A DNA stretch of 64,000 bases. Source: Umbelopsis ramanniana AG. Taxonomy: Eukaryota > Mucoromycota > Umbelopsidomycetes > Umbelopsidales > Umbelopsidaceae. The position numbers and the translations under genes were made by a program. The notes below the pieces were generated by a model. That model saw only the letters and a program-made list of their open reading frames with translations, was not told the DNA's origin and searched no databases. Each line of letters begins with the position of its first letter. The stretch's first letter is position 1. Where the stretch lies: assembly GCF_025399195.1 (NCBI RefSeq), contig NW_026252114.1, positions 218,532-282,531 of the forward strand, read 5' to 3'. Shown one piece after another: positions 47,001 to 58,783 of the stretch.

Positions 47001-47405
47001 ATCTGATGTACACTACTCTAATCACTCTAAATCATTTTAAACTTATATATACGGATCGCCTCACTGCAAATAATAAATGAACTGAAATCATATTTTGAAA
47101 TCAAACCTTTGCTCCCTAAAAGCCGTGGATAAATGGAGGTGTAGGGGATCTTACCCGTCGTCAGTTTTGTGTTGGTTTAAAGCAACAAGTTTTGATACAT
47201 ATTGGGAGATCAGCAAACTAACATGCCATCACCTGCAAAGCAATTGACCGAAAATGAACATTTTAACAGTATGTCACCCATGGACTGATTTATTGTATTC
47301 GCAAATCCATTGCCACTCAGTGATAACATAAATTTTATATGGCTGTCCCAATTGGGGGGTTAGCTATGCCAGTAACTGCAAACTTGCATGTGACAACCCA
47401 TCCAG
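47001..47405. other. Convergent intergenic region
   Basis: About 400 bases between the ends of the small membrane protein gene and the acetyltransferase gene. AATAATAAATG near 47069 may be a polyadenylation signal. Nothing else seen. Confidence 0.4.
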
Positions 47406-48061
47406 CTATCGTTTCGGTTCATTCTCGGTAGGAGCTTTCAGATGTTTGATGATTTTTGCGGGGTTTCCTCCTACCACGACGTCAGAAGGTACATCCTTAG
47501 TGACAACAGCTCCAGCCGCAACAACACACCTAATTGTTTGGTATCAAATATTTTTAGCGCTAGAGTTACTACCTTCATGTAAATACCCCTATTTCCTTAC
47601 CGGTCGCCAATTTTTACACCTGGGCACAGGATAGCACCACCACCAATCCAGCACATATTACCGATGGTAATCTCCTTTGCATATTCGATGCCGCTGCAAC
47701 GTTCAACGGCATCTACTGGATGGGTGGCCGTATAAACTTGAACGTTAGGTCCAAACATGGTATCGTCGCCTATTCTGATCGGAGCGCAATCTAAAAACAC
47801 ACAATTGAAATTCGCGTAGAAATTCTTGCCAACATGAATGTTATAGCCATAATCAACTCGCAATGGAGGCTCTATATAACAATTTCCTGAAGTGGTGCCT
47901 AAAAGGTCCTGCAGTAACATTTTCCTGGTGTCCTCGTCGCTGTGCGCACTTTGGTTGAAAGAAGTGATTTTATCGCGGGCCCTTTTTATGTCAGCCCTTA
48001 GCTCAGGGTCCATAGCGTTGTACATCTTGCCAGCTATCATCTTCTGTTTTTCGGTTTCCAT
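47406..48061 (-). CDS. Sugar O-acetyltransferase, maltose acetyltransferase type
   Basis: Cytosolic left-handed beta-helix enzyme that moves acetyl from acetyl-CoA to a sugar hydroxyl. The start at 48061 gives [20 protein letters not shown], the Mac domain opening. Hexapeptide-repeat landmarks: [59 protein letters not shown] (catalytic His in THPVD), [20 protein letters not shown], and [20 protein letters not shown] followed by GNPAKII. One intron (about 47528-47600). 194 residues, close to the usual 185-200. The family is common in bacteria and also in fungi, so transfer cannot be claimed. The true acceptor sugar is unknown. Confidence 0.92.
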
Positions 48062-48217
48062 GGTGAGTGTAGGTATTTGGAAAGAGGGAATCCACGGTTG
48101 TGACCATCGAGCAGGTTTAACGGCAAAATAAATCAAAGCCCGTCAAAGACCGGTCAATTCACGACTCAACACGTCAAACAACAAACAAGTTTTTGCCGGC
48201 TAGCTTCAATTACAAAA

Positions 48218-48418
48218 ATGTCTGCTCAATACTATGCAAAGATCTTCGGTATTGGAGCCATTCTCGGTGCTGGCATGGAAGTAGTACTCATTCAGTCCAA
48301 CTATTATCAAATGCTGGCGGCATCAGAAGCAAAATCCAGAGCCAAGAAATTACAAGAAGAAATGGAAGCCGTTGAACGGTATCGAAGCATGCACCAAGAC
48401 GTAAATAAGGAAAAGTAG
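48218..48418 (+). CDS. Small single-helix protein, SMIM4/UQCC5-like
   Basis: 66-residue single-exon micro-protein starting MSAQYYAKIFGIGAILGAGM and continuing EVVLIQSNYYQMLAASEAK, then a charged helix (KKLQEEMEAVERYRSMHQD) and a Lys-rich end. One membrane helix with a G-x-G-x-x-x-G-A-G-M-E motif, then a Tyr-containing turn, is shared by small mitochondrial inner-membrane proteins related to SMIM4/UQCC5, an assembly factor for complex III. The match is by motif memory and is only moderate; PET117-like proteins were considered too. It diverges from the acetyltransferase gene over 156 bases and converges on Ede1, whose stop is 172 bases away. Confidence 0.55.
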   Translation: MSAQYYAKIFGIGAILGAGMEVVLIQSNYYQMLAASEAKSRAKKLQEEMEAVERYRSMHQDVNKEK

Positions 48419-48590
48419 TCATAAAGCGACCAACTCCTGCTCATCACACCAATTACCACTGTACAATATGTCTAGCGACAACTCCATATGGCAACATATT
48501 TGATTTTCATTCAACTCGCAACCAAAAATTCATTACATTATTCTTTAAAAAATAAAACAATCTACTATTTCCCGTACAAAATTGGACACA

Positions 48591-51500
48591 TTAGTTGTCC
48601 AGCAGGAAGTTGGTTGCTTTTTCCAAATCGTTATCATAGCGACGCAAGGCGTCGACAGCCTGTGCTCTACTGAATCCCATGCCAACCAATTGCTTGATTT
48701 CCTCTTTATCATCTGGCTGGACCTGTACGGCGCTAGATTCTGCATTAGGTGCAGAACTTGGCTCTTGAGCTGCTGATGCATCGTTGGTTGTTTTCGTGGG
48801 AGGAGCATCAAATGCTCCAAATGCATCTTCAAAAGATAGCGATTGAGCAGATGGATTGACGTTGCTTTGTCCTGCAGGGATACTTGGTGAACCGAACAGA
48901 GAATCGAGATCGTCTTGTACATGGCCAGTGCCAGAGCTAGCATCCAGTTTTTCCTCAAAATCGCTAAAATCAAAGGCGCCGAATTTTCCTTTTTCATTAA
49001 TGTTTGTAGACTTTACTTCATCGGCCTGGTGAGGTTTTTCAAATGAGTCATCAAATTCGTCAAACGTGGTGCTAAAAGCTTGGTCGAAGTCTTTGGCTCC
49101 CGATGTAGGAGCGACTTGCGCCTCACCGAGTTTGCCGTTGAAAGCCTCATCGAAATCATCGAATCCAGACTGCTTGGGAGCCTCTGGCTCTGCTACAGGA
49201 GGTGCAGCAGATCCAATATTGGCGGTATTGGTATTAGGGCTGCTGACCATTTTTGCTTGAACCTTGCTTAGAACTTCTTCATCGTCAGAGCTATCATCTT
49301 CGTCTTGAATAGCAAGATCAGTTCCTCTTTTGCTTAAGAAGCTGTCATCAAATGCTGAAGATGAAGGTTTGGGAGCTTCTTCCTGAGGTGGGGCAGCAAC
49401 ATCATCATTGGTCTCTTCAAAATCTCCAAAAGCGTCATCAAAGGAGGTAATTGGTTTCTGTTGGCCCATTCCAGGAGCAAATGGATCTTCGGTCGAAGGT
49501 TGTGCTTGAGTCTGGTTAACATTTCCATCAACAAGAGGTAGAGTGGTCGTCATGGATGCAAAAGGACTATAAGGTCTCTCTTTAGGTAGCGACGTGTTCA
49601 TGGTGGGAGATGCCAACTCTTCAAATGCGGCATCAAAGCTGTTCATGGTCATGGCAGGAGAGGTGACCGATTCACCTCTAGCTGGAAAAGCGGATCCAAA
49701 CATTTGATTGAACGATTGCGCGGTAGGTGGTCTGCTGCCAAATGACATTGGACTCTTCTCCGCTACAGTGTGTTCATCTTCGCCTTTCTCGGGCTCATGC
49801 GATGGTTGAGTCTTGCTGATGTTAGGGAAGTCTGTAGGATCCCTAGGCGCTAAACCATGCTCCTCTCGAATCTCGTTCAGTTCTCGTGTGGCGGCCGATT
49901 TGTCCATATCAGCAGCTGTGACCTGTCTTCTGTTGACATCAAGCATCATATCTTGCTTTCTGGAGCTTGTTTGCAAATTTTGGATCTCCAGTTTGAGTAG
50001 TTTTGTCTCTTCCTGGATTTCAGTCACTCTGCGACGCAATTGCTCAGATTCTATGCGACCGTCGTGGATCTTACGCTCCATATCTTGCTTTTGATTCCTC
50101 AACAAATTTAGGTTAGCCTCTGCTGCCTCAGCTTCTTGCCTAATCCTTTGCAGGTCAGGTTCCTCATTACTTAAAGTCTCTTGGAGTTTCTGTAAATCCC
50201 CATTTTCTTGGTTGAATGCTAGCTGTACTTGTGCCAGCCGCGCCGAATATTCCTGCTTCTGCTTTTGGAGTTGTGCAAGAGTTTCTTCAATGGATAACTT
50301 TTGATTTCTGATATTACTTGTAGATGAGATGGTATCTGAGATTTGGTTTTGAAGTTGGTTGACCTGATTCGTGTCCGCTGTGATCTGTGTGTTGTTGTCG
50401 AAGTCACCCAATAGATCAGCATCGTCCATAAGCGATTTGGAGGCTACTGACAAATTACGGGTTATCATATGGACTATAAAGCGACATATAAAAAGGTACA
50501 TTACTTACCCTGTGGTTTGGGTAAAACAGAGCTTGAAAAGGCAGGACTAGGAACGTTCGCGAGACTGCTACTTCCAAAAGTTGGTGTAGCTTGTGACGCT
50601 TGTAGGCAAAAGAGAGAACCGAGTTTAATTAGCATGACTGTCCTGAGGCTTTCGTAGCTGTTTTGTAACAAGCGACTTACCAGGACGTAAACTGGGTGGC
50701 GTTAAAGTAATGGGCAGTTGGCGTGGTATCGGCTGACCACCGATACGCTTATGAATTAAATGCATTGCAACTGCAAACTCTTCCCGTGAAAGTTTACCGC
50801 GCTGTTGAGTATCGGCCAAGTCCCAGATTTGTGCCAAATCTCCTTCAGGCAAACGAGAATTCTGAAAAAACTCAACGGCATCATTTCCTATAATGTAAAG
50901 CTCGATTAGAGAATGGCTCTACATGAACGCATTGTAGGTCCCGTAACTCCAATACCTTGTATGAAACCGGTTCCTCTGGTATCGATTTTATCAAAAAAGT
51001 TATCGAACTTTTGCTTTTCCTGGTCTGTCACGTCCCAATGGGTATTCACTGCAGTCGGTGCGGTAAATGCAGAGGCAATGGACAGACTGGCTTGCGCTTG
51101 GAGAGGTGAGCCGGTAAATTGTCGGTTTATGGCTTGTTTCTGGAGAGAAGGAGAACTGGAGGGAAACCGATGCCCGAAGGAAGGTGACAGAGATCTATCT
51201 CCAGAAAATTGTCGAGTGACGGGCGATGTCGGTGTTGATCTTCCAGCAGCAGAATTGTAGATAGCCGGAGGCAAAGACGATGGTAAACTGGTAATGCTAC
51301 CATCCATAGTTCCAGCAATATAATACATAGCAATAACAAACTCTGCTTGATTCAAAGTACCAGAATGACGAACATCTGCCAGGTTCCAAATCTGAGCGAG
51401 TTGATCCACCGATAAGTTTGATTTCATAAAAATATTGCGTGCACTGTCTGCATCAAGAACTCCATTGACTGGATGAGCCATGAGAAACATTTTGGAGTAC

Positions 51501-52271
51501 TTTTCTCTTGCGGCTGCAGAAATCTCTCCAGTAGTACCACGAACGTCCTCACTGCTGGTTCGAAAAGGCGATGCTAAACGTGGAGAATTCGTGATCGTAA
51601 CACCATCAAATTGTGGGAGAGGAGTGGCTATAGAACAGATTCTGTACGTTAGTCATTTAACATATATGCTAAGCCTATCCTTACCATTACTTACAGGTAG
51701 TCAATAATGGTGACGATGGCGCATATCCATGCTGTGCACATGCTATGATAAAGAGATGATTAGATACCAAACCAACACTAGCAGCTCTAGTTCTTTTAGC
51801 CATACCAATAAGTTTCAATGCCATAGAAAATGATTCCTGAGTGAGGATACCGCTATTGTCTTTGTCAACCGCCTTTTCACGATATGAGTACTGTTAAGTA
51901 ATGTAACGTAACGTTTACAGAGCATTATCGTCGTCTAATGACGAATTTCGGGCTTACCTCCCATATCTATGGAAGTGGGCAAAGGTAAGACTTGGAATCA
52001 CTCGGTAGCATTTCAGTCTATAACAATAGATTGTACGTACCTCAGCTAGGATCTGATTAGGAACTCCAGATCTCGCAAAGAACCTCACAGCTTCGTCGCC
52101 TGTAACGAACCCCTTGTTGTCTTCATCAGCAAATTTGAAGAACTGCGCGTATGCTTTCTTGTCTTCTGTAGATAGAGCACTGTCCCATACTGCAGTTGGA
52201 CTGTTTGACAGTCTCGGACTATGTGCATTGTCAGCAGAACCGAATGTGTAGCCACTTCTGAATGAACTCAT
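48591..52271 (-). CDS. ede1: Endocytic scaffold Ede1/EPS15-like (three EH domains, UBA)
   Basis: Early-arriving scaffold of clathrin-mediated endocytosis. Start at 52271 (MSSFRSGYTFGSADNAHSPR). EH1 is AYAQFFKFADEDNKGFVTGD (about 52160-52040). EH2 is GVLDADSARNIFMKSNLSVD with LAQIWNLADVRHSG (about 51480-51290). EH3 is DNFFDKIDTRGTGFIQG plus LPEGDLAQIWDLADTQQRG (about 51020-50780). EH domains bind NPF peptides. A long coiled coil follows (about 50400-49880), then a Ser/Pro/Asp-Phe-rich region with GFDDFDEAFNG-type repeats, and a C-terminal UBA domain (EEIKQLVGMGFSRAQAVDAL...NFLLDN). About 1050 residues. Eight or so introns cluster in the 5' half, and the last 1.9 kb is one exon. The domain order fits Ede1; no transmembrane segment. 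Confidence 0.95.
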
Positions 52272-52596
52272 CTGGGCAATGAACGAATGGAGTGCACAGT
52301 CGGAGTACAGTCGTATTATAACAATTTGGGAAAGTTGGGCAATGGAGAGCCGACCGCCAGCGAATTTATGGCTGCTTTGTGCTGCCGGTCCCAAAACTTT
52401 TATAATATTCAATCGGTACAGAGTCAAAACTTTCAACAGTACAAAAATGAGTTCTTCTATGCCTATATGAATACGAGATGCGTTTCGTGTCTTTTCCATG
52501 GGAGGAGGGATTTTTTTTATGCGGAAAAATGAAGAACCGGAAGTGGGTCGACTGGAAAATGGTATCGCAAAAAAGAAAGGTAAATAGCGCAGGTAT

Positions 52597-54078
52597 TTAA
52601 ATCAGGCCAGCGGGTTCAAACGATGGTGCGTCAAGATTTAGCTGAGACATTTTACGTGTCACAGGAGGAATTCGTGAAGCAAAGTTGTTGTCGAGCGAAG
52701 GTCCAAGAGGTTGTCTCGTAGGATAAACCACATTTGGAGTGTTACTGCCAGTAGAGTCAGATAGTGGACTAGAAGAGCTACAGCTTGGTGAATAGACTGC
52801 TCAACCGTTTTATCACGCTAAATATAGTCGACTTACATGAACGACCGTCTATAGTTTTCGCGTCTGGGGGGACTGCCATTATCAGCTTCTCTTATTCTGT
52901 CTTGCGACTGACTCTGTCTAAGCCGATTGCGACCACCTCTCTGGGACGTCTTTCTGTTGACTCCATCACCACGTAACTGTGCCGCATTTGCTGGCTTTTT
53001 GACGACATGTAGTTGCCGCTCCGATCCATCACCTTCTGAATAATGAAATAATCCTAGACGGTCCGAAAGGTAGTGTATTATTCGCCTTTGGTTTGCAGTT
53101 GTGGTCTTTGGATAGACAAAAATGTCGCGTGAAGGATCGCTTCTAAACTGAAATAATTGATCGTAGAACAACAATGTGTCCGGATGGTTCAGGTCCAAAG
53201 GGCCATCTGCTTCTGATGTTGTAAATTGAGGATATGTTTAAATAAATGCATCACCATCATGATCTTATCCATAAGCTTATTCGAACGCGTACCGTCATTG
53301 TATGCATTTGATCTTCGAACATTTTGATCTGGATTGGCCTGAGGCTTTGGGCTATGCCGAAGTTCTTTCTTCTCGTAATTGCGGTCCTTTTTCCCGGGGA
53401 GTTTTGAGGATGGCGTATTAACAGGCTCTGGAATGTCTTCGCTGCTGTAAAACATTTCTTTTTCCTGTCCAGGCAATACTTTCTTGTATTCCACTCTCAA
53501 TTTTCTTCCTCCAAGTTCTAATCCATTTAGTGCCTGTACAACAACTTCAGTCTCTTGAGAGTTACGGTAATTGGCAAATGCGAGTCCTCTAAAGACACCA
53601 TTATCAAAGTGGTAGTTGAACGCATAAGGTTGAGGGATGTCCAATGAGTTCTATAATATTATCCATTAGATTACAATAACAATGGCGAGACGATAGTAAG
53701 TGAAACTCTGAAAGGTGTTGATCGTACCAGAATCCCCATTAGAGCGTCCTTCTTCACAGAGAAAGGAATGTTCTTTATGACAATTGCTGTCGGAATTATG
53801 TCATTTGGATCTGAATATGGCGTATTCGAACCAGAATATCGAGTATTTGGTGTTCCTGGTGGAGAAGGCGTTGCTGATGCAGACATAAACTCGTCGTCAG
53901 CTTCTGCATTCCGGTCGATCGTAGATTGACCCTTTTCAAGTCAATAGTTTCAGTGCAGTCCTTTTGGAAAAACAACGTATTGAACAGAATAAAAATTAAA
54001 CAATACCCTATGCCTTCGATGTTCTCGAAGACTTGAATGGCGACTGGGCCGTGGTGAGCCTCTTTGTGGTGAATTCAT
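52597..54078 (-). CDS. RRM-R3H RNA-binding protein, Pin4/Cip2-like
   Basis: Post-transcriptional regulator with an RRM and an R3H domain, like yeast Pin4 and fission yeast Cip1/Cip2. Start inferred at 54078: MNSPQRGSPRPSRHSSLREH joins through a GTATTG donor and AAAAG acceptor to GQSTIDRNAEADDEF. RRM: TAIVIKNIPFSVKKDALMGI, later GLAFANYRNSQETEVVVQAL and RKLRVEYKKVLPGQEKEM. R3H: LFYDQLFQFRSDPSRDIFVY, then QRRIIHYLSDRLGLFHYSEG. The C-terminus is Arg/Ser/Gly-rich and ends LNLDAPSFEPAGLI. About five introns. The stop of CCDC43, upstream on the same strand, is only 71 bases from this start codon, so the promoter must overlap that gene's 3' end. If translation began at the ATG at 53886 it would still contain the RRM. 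Confidence 0.85.
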
Positions 54079-54149
54079 TTAGCATGTAACGAAGAAATCA
54101 AAAAACTTTATAAAAAAAAAAGTCGAGCGACACAGACAGTATTTGCAAT

Positions 54150-55070
54150 TCACATCCGCCGCTTCTCCTTTTTCATGGTCCGCCGCTTCTCCTTTTCTCT
54201 ATCGAGCTTCTGCTTCTCTTGTTGTTGTAAGATGCGCTCCTTTTCTCTCTCACTGTCTTGTTTCATCTTCTCTCGTCGACGTTGCTCTTCTTCTTTAATT
54301 TTTGACGCATTCTGATTCTTCATCAGTAACGGATCATCACCTATGAATGGTCGATGGAAAATCAGTAACTTCAACCAAATGTTCATTAACTTTCAGAATA
54401 TCCTACCAGTAGACTTCTTAGATCGATCTTTATACAAGATTTCGGTTTCACCATCTGCCCCTTCTACAACTTCTTCAAGATCGTAGCCATATTCTCTCAT
54501 TAATCGCTCTCTCTGAGCTTTTTCTTCCTTTGTTAGCTGCTTTGGTGCCATTCTTCGTGACATGGTTAATGGCTCTTTGCCATCAACAGTTGTACTTTCG
54601 ATACCCGCTGCTAAACTCTTTTTTTCTCGTTCTGTGAACTAATGTTAGGTACTTAGATATCAAAAAGGCAATTCAAAAGCTCCTTACCCTTCGCTTTAGA
54701 TGCTGCTTCGGCCTTAGCTGCCTCAGCTGCTTGCTTTTCTTTCTCTTGATCCTCTGTCCACCGGATAAAGAAACTGTCTACCAAATCATCGGTAGGCTTG
54801 TCCTGAGTATTCGTTAGTGCCTGTACTGTTCAACCTTATTATTTAAAGAAACTCACTGTTGATTCACTAAGGAATTCTGCTAGAGCTTCTCTCTTTTCAG
54901 ACTCTTCCAGAAATTCTTCGCTGACGATCCCGGCTACGTACTCCGAGATCTCATTATCTGAAGCAGAAATGTAAGAGTAATGTCAATGTGGCGAAATGTA
55001 CATCGTCTTCTTCTTTACCTTTCAGGTCAACCGTAGCAAGTTTCTCGCTTATAAAGTCTACCAGTGACAT
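54150..55070 (-). CDS. Coiled-coil protein CCDC43-like
   Basis: About 225 residues. Starts MSLVDFISEKLATVDLKDNE, continues ISEYVAGIVSEEFLEESEKR and ALAEFLSESTDK, the conserved N-terminal helical domain of CCDC43 (DUF-type, PWI-like). Then an acidic linker (EEVVEGADGETEILYKDRS) and a highly charged Glu/Lys/Arg coiled coil (KIKEEEQRRREKMKQDSE) to the stop at 54150. Four short introns. Function is not known; animal CCDC43 is poorly characterised. Both ends are supported: an ATG at 55070 before the conserved domain, and the next gene beginning 71 bases downstream. Confidence 0.8.
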
Positions 55071-55316
55071 GATCAGATCTTTTTTTAAAAATTCAGAGAC
55101 GTGTGGTCGCTGTCACTTTGTTAAAAAGTTACCGTAATGTCGGAGTGGAAAAATTTGCAAAAGTATCTTCTGTTACAATTGCCACCTGGTTTTCAACTCG
55201 ACTCACAACTATTTCGCTTCCATGATACTTAAAAGATCGGCTTACACCTGTATTAATGATAATTTCTACATAATCTATTTTATTCTATAAATCGAGCATA
55301 AAGCTCTTTACCAATT

Positions 55317-56174
55317 TCAATATACATCTTTGGAGTCCCAACAGAATTTGTGACCGGAATGGAGATCATCTATGGTCGACATATCATCGTCGCTAATTTG
55401 AAAGTTATACAACTCAAGATTTTGTCTTATATGATCCTCGTTTGTGCTTTTAGGAACAACTGGTACGCCATGCTGTATTGACCACCGCAACACAAGTTGA
55501 GAAATAGTGGTGCGGTATTTCTGAGCTAATGCTGTTAACACAGGATATTGTTCTGCGTTGGTAATCAGATGCCCTTCACCAAGTGTTGAGTATGATTGAA
55601 AGACAATTCCTCTGCTCTGGCACCATCGGACAACGGGATCTTTAGCCAGAAGGGGATGATATTCGTTTTGCACGACATGTGGCATTATCATGCCGCTACT
55701 CTCTAGTTCTTCAAGGTGGCGAACGGTATAGTTGCTGACTCCAATAGCACGAACTTTTCCATTTTGATACAGCTCTACCAGTGCTTTCCAAGATCCATCT
55801 CTCGCAATTTTGTTGTTGGGATTTTCCACTTTTTGGCCAGATTTGCCTGGCCAATGTATAAGGTATAAATCCAAATATGTCACCTGAAGGTCGTCAAGGG
55901 ATTTTTGGTAAGCCTTCAGTGCTTCTTCATAACCTTGGAAATGAGGCGACAATTTGCTGGTTAAAAATATGTCCTCTCTGCATGACAGCTCCGTAAGCGC
56001 ATTGCCAATTGCAACTTCGTTCCGATAGATTCCTGCAGTGTCGATCAGTTTGTACTGACATTGCTCGATCGCATACTTTACGACCTTTTCTGCCTTTTCT
56101 CCTTTTATACGGAAGGTACCTAGACCGATTGCTGGAATAAGAACTCCATTCGACGTAAGGAAGGAATGTGCCAT
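55317..56174 (-). CDS. Aldo-keto reductase
   Basis: NAD(P)H-dependent carbonyl reductase with a TIM barrel. Single exon, 285 residues. Family marks: GLGTFRIKG, catalytic tetrad Asp45 and Tyr50 in LIDTAGIYRNE, Lys74 in FLTSKLSP, His107 in LIHWPGKS. Cofactor-binding parts are IGVSNYTVRHLEELE, VVQNEYHPLL and VPVVPKSTNEDHIRQN. All four catalytic residues are present, so activity is expected; the substrate is not known. Its shape fits short AKR5/AKR3-like enzymes. No organelle signal seen. It lies between the CCDC43 and glutaminase genes on the same strand. Confidence 0.95.
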   Translation of the reverse strand: MAHSFLTSNGVLIPAIGLGTFRIKGEKAEKVVKYAIEQCQYKLIDTAGIYRNEVAIGNALTELSCREDIFLTSKLSPHFQGYEEALKAYQKSLDDLQVTYLDLYLIHWPGKSGQKVENPNNKIARDGSWKALVELYQNGKVRAIGVSNYTVRHLEELESSGMIMPHVVQNEYHPLLAKDPVVRWCQSRGIVFQSYSTLGEGHLITNAEQYPVLTALAQKYRTTISQLVLRWSIQHGVPVVPKSTNEDHIRQNLELYNFQISDDDMSTIDDLHSGHKFCWDSKDVY

Positions 56175-56454
56175 CGAAGGTAGGTTGTGCGGATTGGGAT
56201 AAGAAACTCAAAGTATCAAAAAAAAAAAAAAATGCGATGTATGTGAATGGTCACCGCCACTGGTTTTCCATCACGACAAATATTGTCACCAATTTCATAC
56301 TGTCCATACAAAACGAAGAAAACGGCTAATAATTCGTGTGAAATAATTTAACTATTATAATAGTAAAATATCATGCTTCGGTATACATAAACGACTAGAG
56401 TCCATGGCTATCCATCAGCAAGAATGTAGCCTTCGACTCGTTTATTTTAAATAA

Positions 56455-58730
56455 TTATGAGGCAGGATGCTCAAGAGCGAGAAGGGCGAAATGACCACCT
56501 ACAGCAGGACGAGCTTTGAATCCTTCGGTAGCAGCCGACGTCGTATTGTACCAATCAGAGAAAGGCACTCTTGATGATGTTGTTTGCAAAAACTTGGAAA
56601 GGTCATTAATGATATTCTTTCGCAAAACTGGATTTGCGTCACCAAACGCAGCAGCTGTCCAGACTTCCCAATCTAAAGAAAGTTATGTTTTAGTGTTTTT
56701 ACCCCATTTATAGACGCATAACGTGTTTAGCACTTGCCTGATTTTGTGTAGTCGTGAGTAGACACAAATGGCATACCATATGGTCCATCCTTGGTTAAAT
56801 AGTAATCGGCCTCTTCGGTATAAATGCTTGCAGGAACTGTCTTCAAGTTGAGAAGTTTGTCTTGGAAAGCATTATACTTAAGTTCGTAGCCGTCAGTCAC
56901 ATTGTATTCAAGCTTAAGATGAGATTTATCTGCGCTCTGAGATTCCGTCACCCAGGTTTTAATGTATGAAGCCGAAGCATTGCTATAAAAGGCCGTTTCG
57001 TTCTTGTTACCAACAATTCCAGCAATATTCGAAAAAGCCTTCATTGCCAATATTCCCTTCAGTGCTAACCCAGAATTTAATTGTGTTTGGCCGATGAAGT
57101 CGTCAGTGGTGAGTTGATTGGTAGGATATAAACAGTTGCCGTAGAGATAGTCAGCCCAGCTACTTAAAATTTTGTAATGCTTGCTTCCGTAAGCCTTGGC
57201 ATCAGCCTTCTTGGTGGATGGATTGAACATATAGTTGGCCACCATGAAGATCATGTCTGCAGATTCTTCGACAGGCTAAAAGGTACAGCTTAGCGTTAGC
57301 ACATGCCTGTTTTCTCACAACTTGAACGTAGATTCTTACCATATCTTCTTCGTTTCCATCGGCGTGTCCAGTAGCGTTAGGATAATGAGAACCAATGTCG
57401 TGAATAGAGAATGCCTTTGGCCAATAACCATTTTCCATTTGATAGAACAAAGGTTCCATAAGGTACTTCAGGAGATCAGCGTTAAGGTAGTAAAACATAG
57501 GTGAAGCAGGGAACATAATATCAACAGTCTGCATGTTTCCGTCACTGGAGATCTCCTTCAGGTATAGGACTGGACTAGATTTGTTTCCTCCAAATTCGGT
57601 GGCACCCATGGCTTGTCTCAATGAGAAGGAAATAACGTCCGCGTACGCTTGTCCTTCAGCTTTATAAGCATCCTTTAGAAGTTTGGAATCCAAAGCATTT
57701 GCATGAGACTTTGATGTCGCTGCATCGTTCCAGAAAAACTTGATCATCGAGGAAGCGTCTTTCCAGTAGCTCTTCCATAAAGCATCTTGAGGTTCATTGA
57801 GCATTTGAGCATTCTGTTCACGAACGTGTCCAACCACGAATTGGATAGGCTTGGACGCTTTGGTTACATTTCCTAAATCATACGCGAAGCCAACAACGGG
57901 CCAGCTGCATTGGGCACATCGGAAGTTGTTGTCATTGGTGTTATTCAACTTTCCAGCCTTCACAAAACTGCTTCGAATGTCAACGTCAGCACCGGAAGCA
58001 TAAGTAGCGTCTTCAGAAGTTACGTAAACTGCTTGTCCCCAGTCTGGATAGTCATTGCTTTCGCCAAATGAGACAGGTGATTCACGTTCAATTGTCCAAG
58101 TTTTCATTCCATTCGAATTAGAGATATTCCAAGTAACCACTTGACTCAAGTCACCGGTTGCCCATTCACCAGTAATATCAGAATAAACTTGAACTGCGTG
58201 AGATTTCCCATCGTTCGATTCAGCAGTGAGGAAAACAAATGACAAAGGGATGGATTGGCGCTTAATATCATCATACTCTACAGGAGATAAGAATGTCACA
58301 TTCACGTTGACTGGACCAGCAGTCAGAGAGAAGACTGTTTGAGTTGGTGTAGTGGTGACAGAGTTTTGTTTTGCGACATGACTGACAGGCGGCGAACCAC
58401 CTCCGCTTGCAGCACCCATCCATTCGTACGTAGTCCCATCCACACGAATCATGCCTTCCCAGCCTTTGACGGCGCCAGTCCTAAGTGGGTTAAACGATAC
58501 ATCAACATACAAATCTCGCATAATGTATGCCTACTGAATTTCAATAATTACCAAAATGTGGGCCAATTTCCAGACAAGCTGTCCGCTGGAAGCCAGGTGG
58601 ATACATAAGGTTGGCGAACAGCCAAAGGATACGAAGGTCCACGAATAGTGCTTGCGTATTGGGCGAGAGCTGCACAGCTAACAGCCATAGTACTGACTGT
58701 CAACAAGACACTAGATTTGAGCATGCCCAT
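56455..58730 (-). CDS. Secreted glutaminase A-like protein (GtaA)
   Basis: Extracellular glutaminase of the fungal GtaA type (DUF4964, DUF5127, DUF4965, DUF1793 order). Start at 58730 gives the signal peptide MGMLKSSVLLTVSTMAVSCA. Next are RGPSYPLAVRQPYVSTWLPA and NWPTFW, the GtaA N-terminus; WEGMIRVDGTTYEWMGAAS; DPYPDWGQAVYVTS-like segments; HVREQNAQMLNEPQDALWKS; and the catalytic-domain pieces FPASPMFYYLNADLLKYLME, FSIHDIGSHYPNATGHADGN, DFIGQTQLNSGLALKGILA, and DWEVWTAAAFGDANPVLRKN. Ends FALLALEHPAS. About 670 residues and four or five exons. N-glycosylation sites are common (NNT, NVT, NAT). A TATA box lies 47 bases upstream. Confidence 0.92.
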
Positions 58731-58776
58731 GTTTGACTTGTTTAAACTGTCAGACCAATACAGAAAACCCTTACAT

Positions 58777-58783
58777 TTATATA
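58777..58783 (-). promoter_or_regulatory. TATA box of the glutaminase gene
   Basis: On the minus strand TATATAA stands about 47 bases before the ATG at 58730, in GGTATATAAATGTAAGG. Confidence 0.5.

Noticed and set aside
46514-47080. 188-codon plus-strand frame overlapping the small membrane protein
   Set aside because: Different frame from the hydrophobic protein; no motif, and it begins before the TATA box.
47406-48061. Recent bacterial transfer of the sugar acetyltransferase
   Set aside because: The gene has a spliceosomal intron, base use like its neighbours, and many fungi carry the family.
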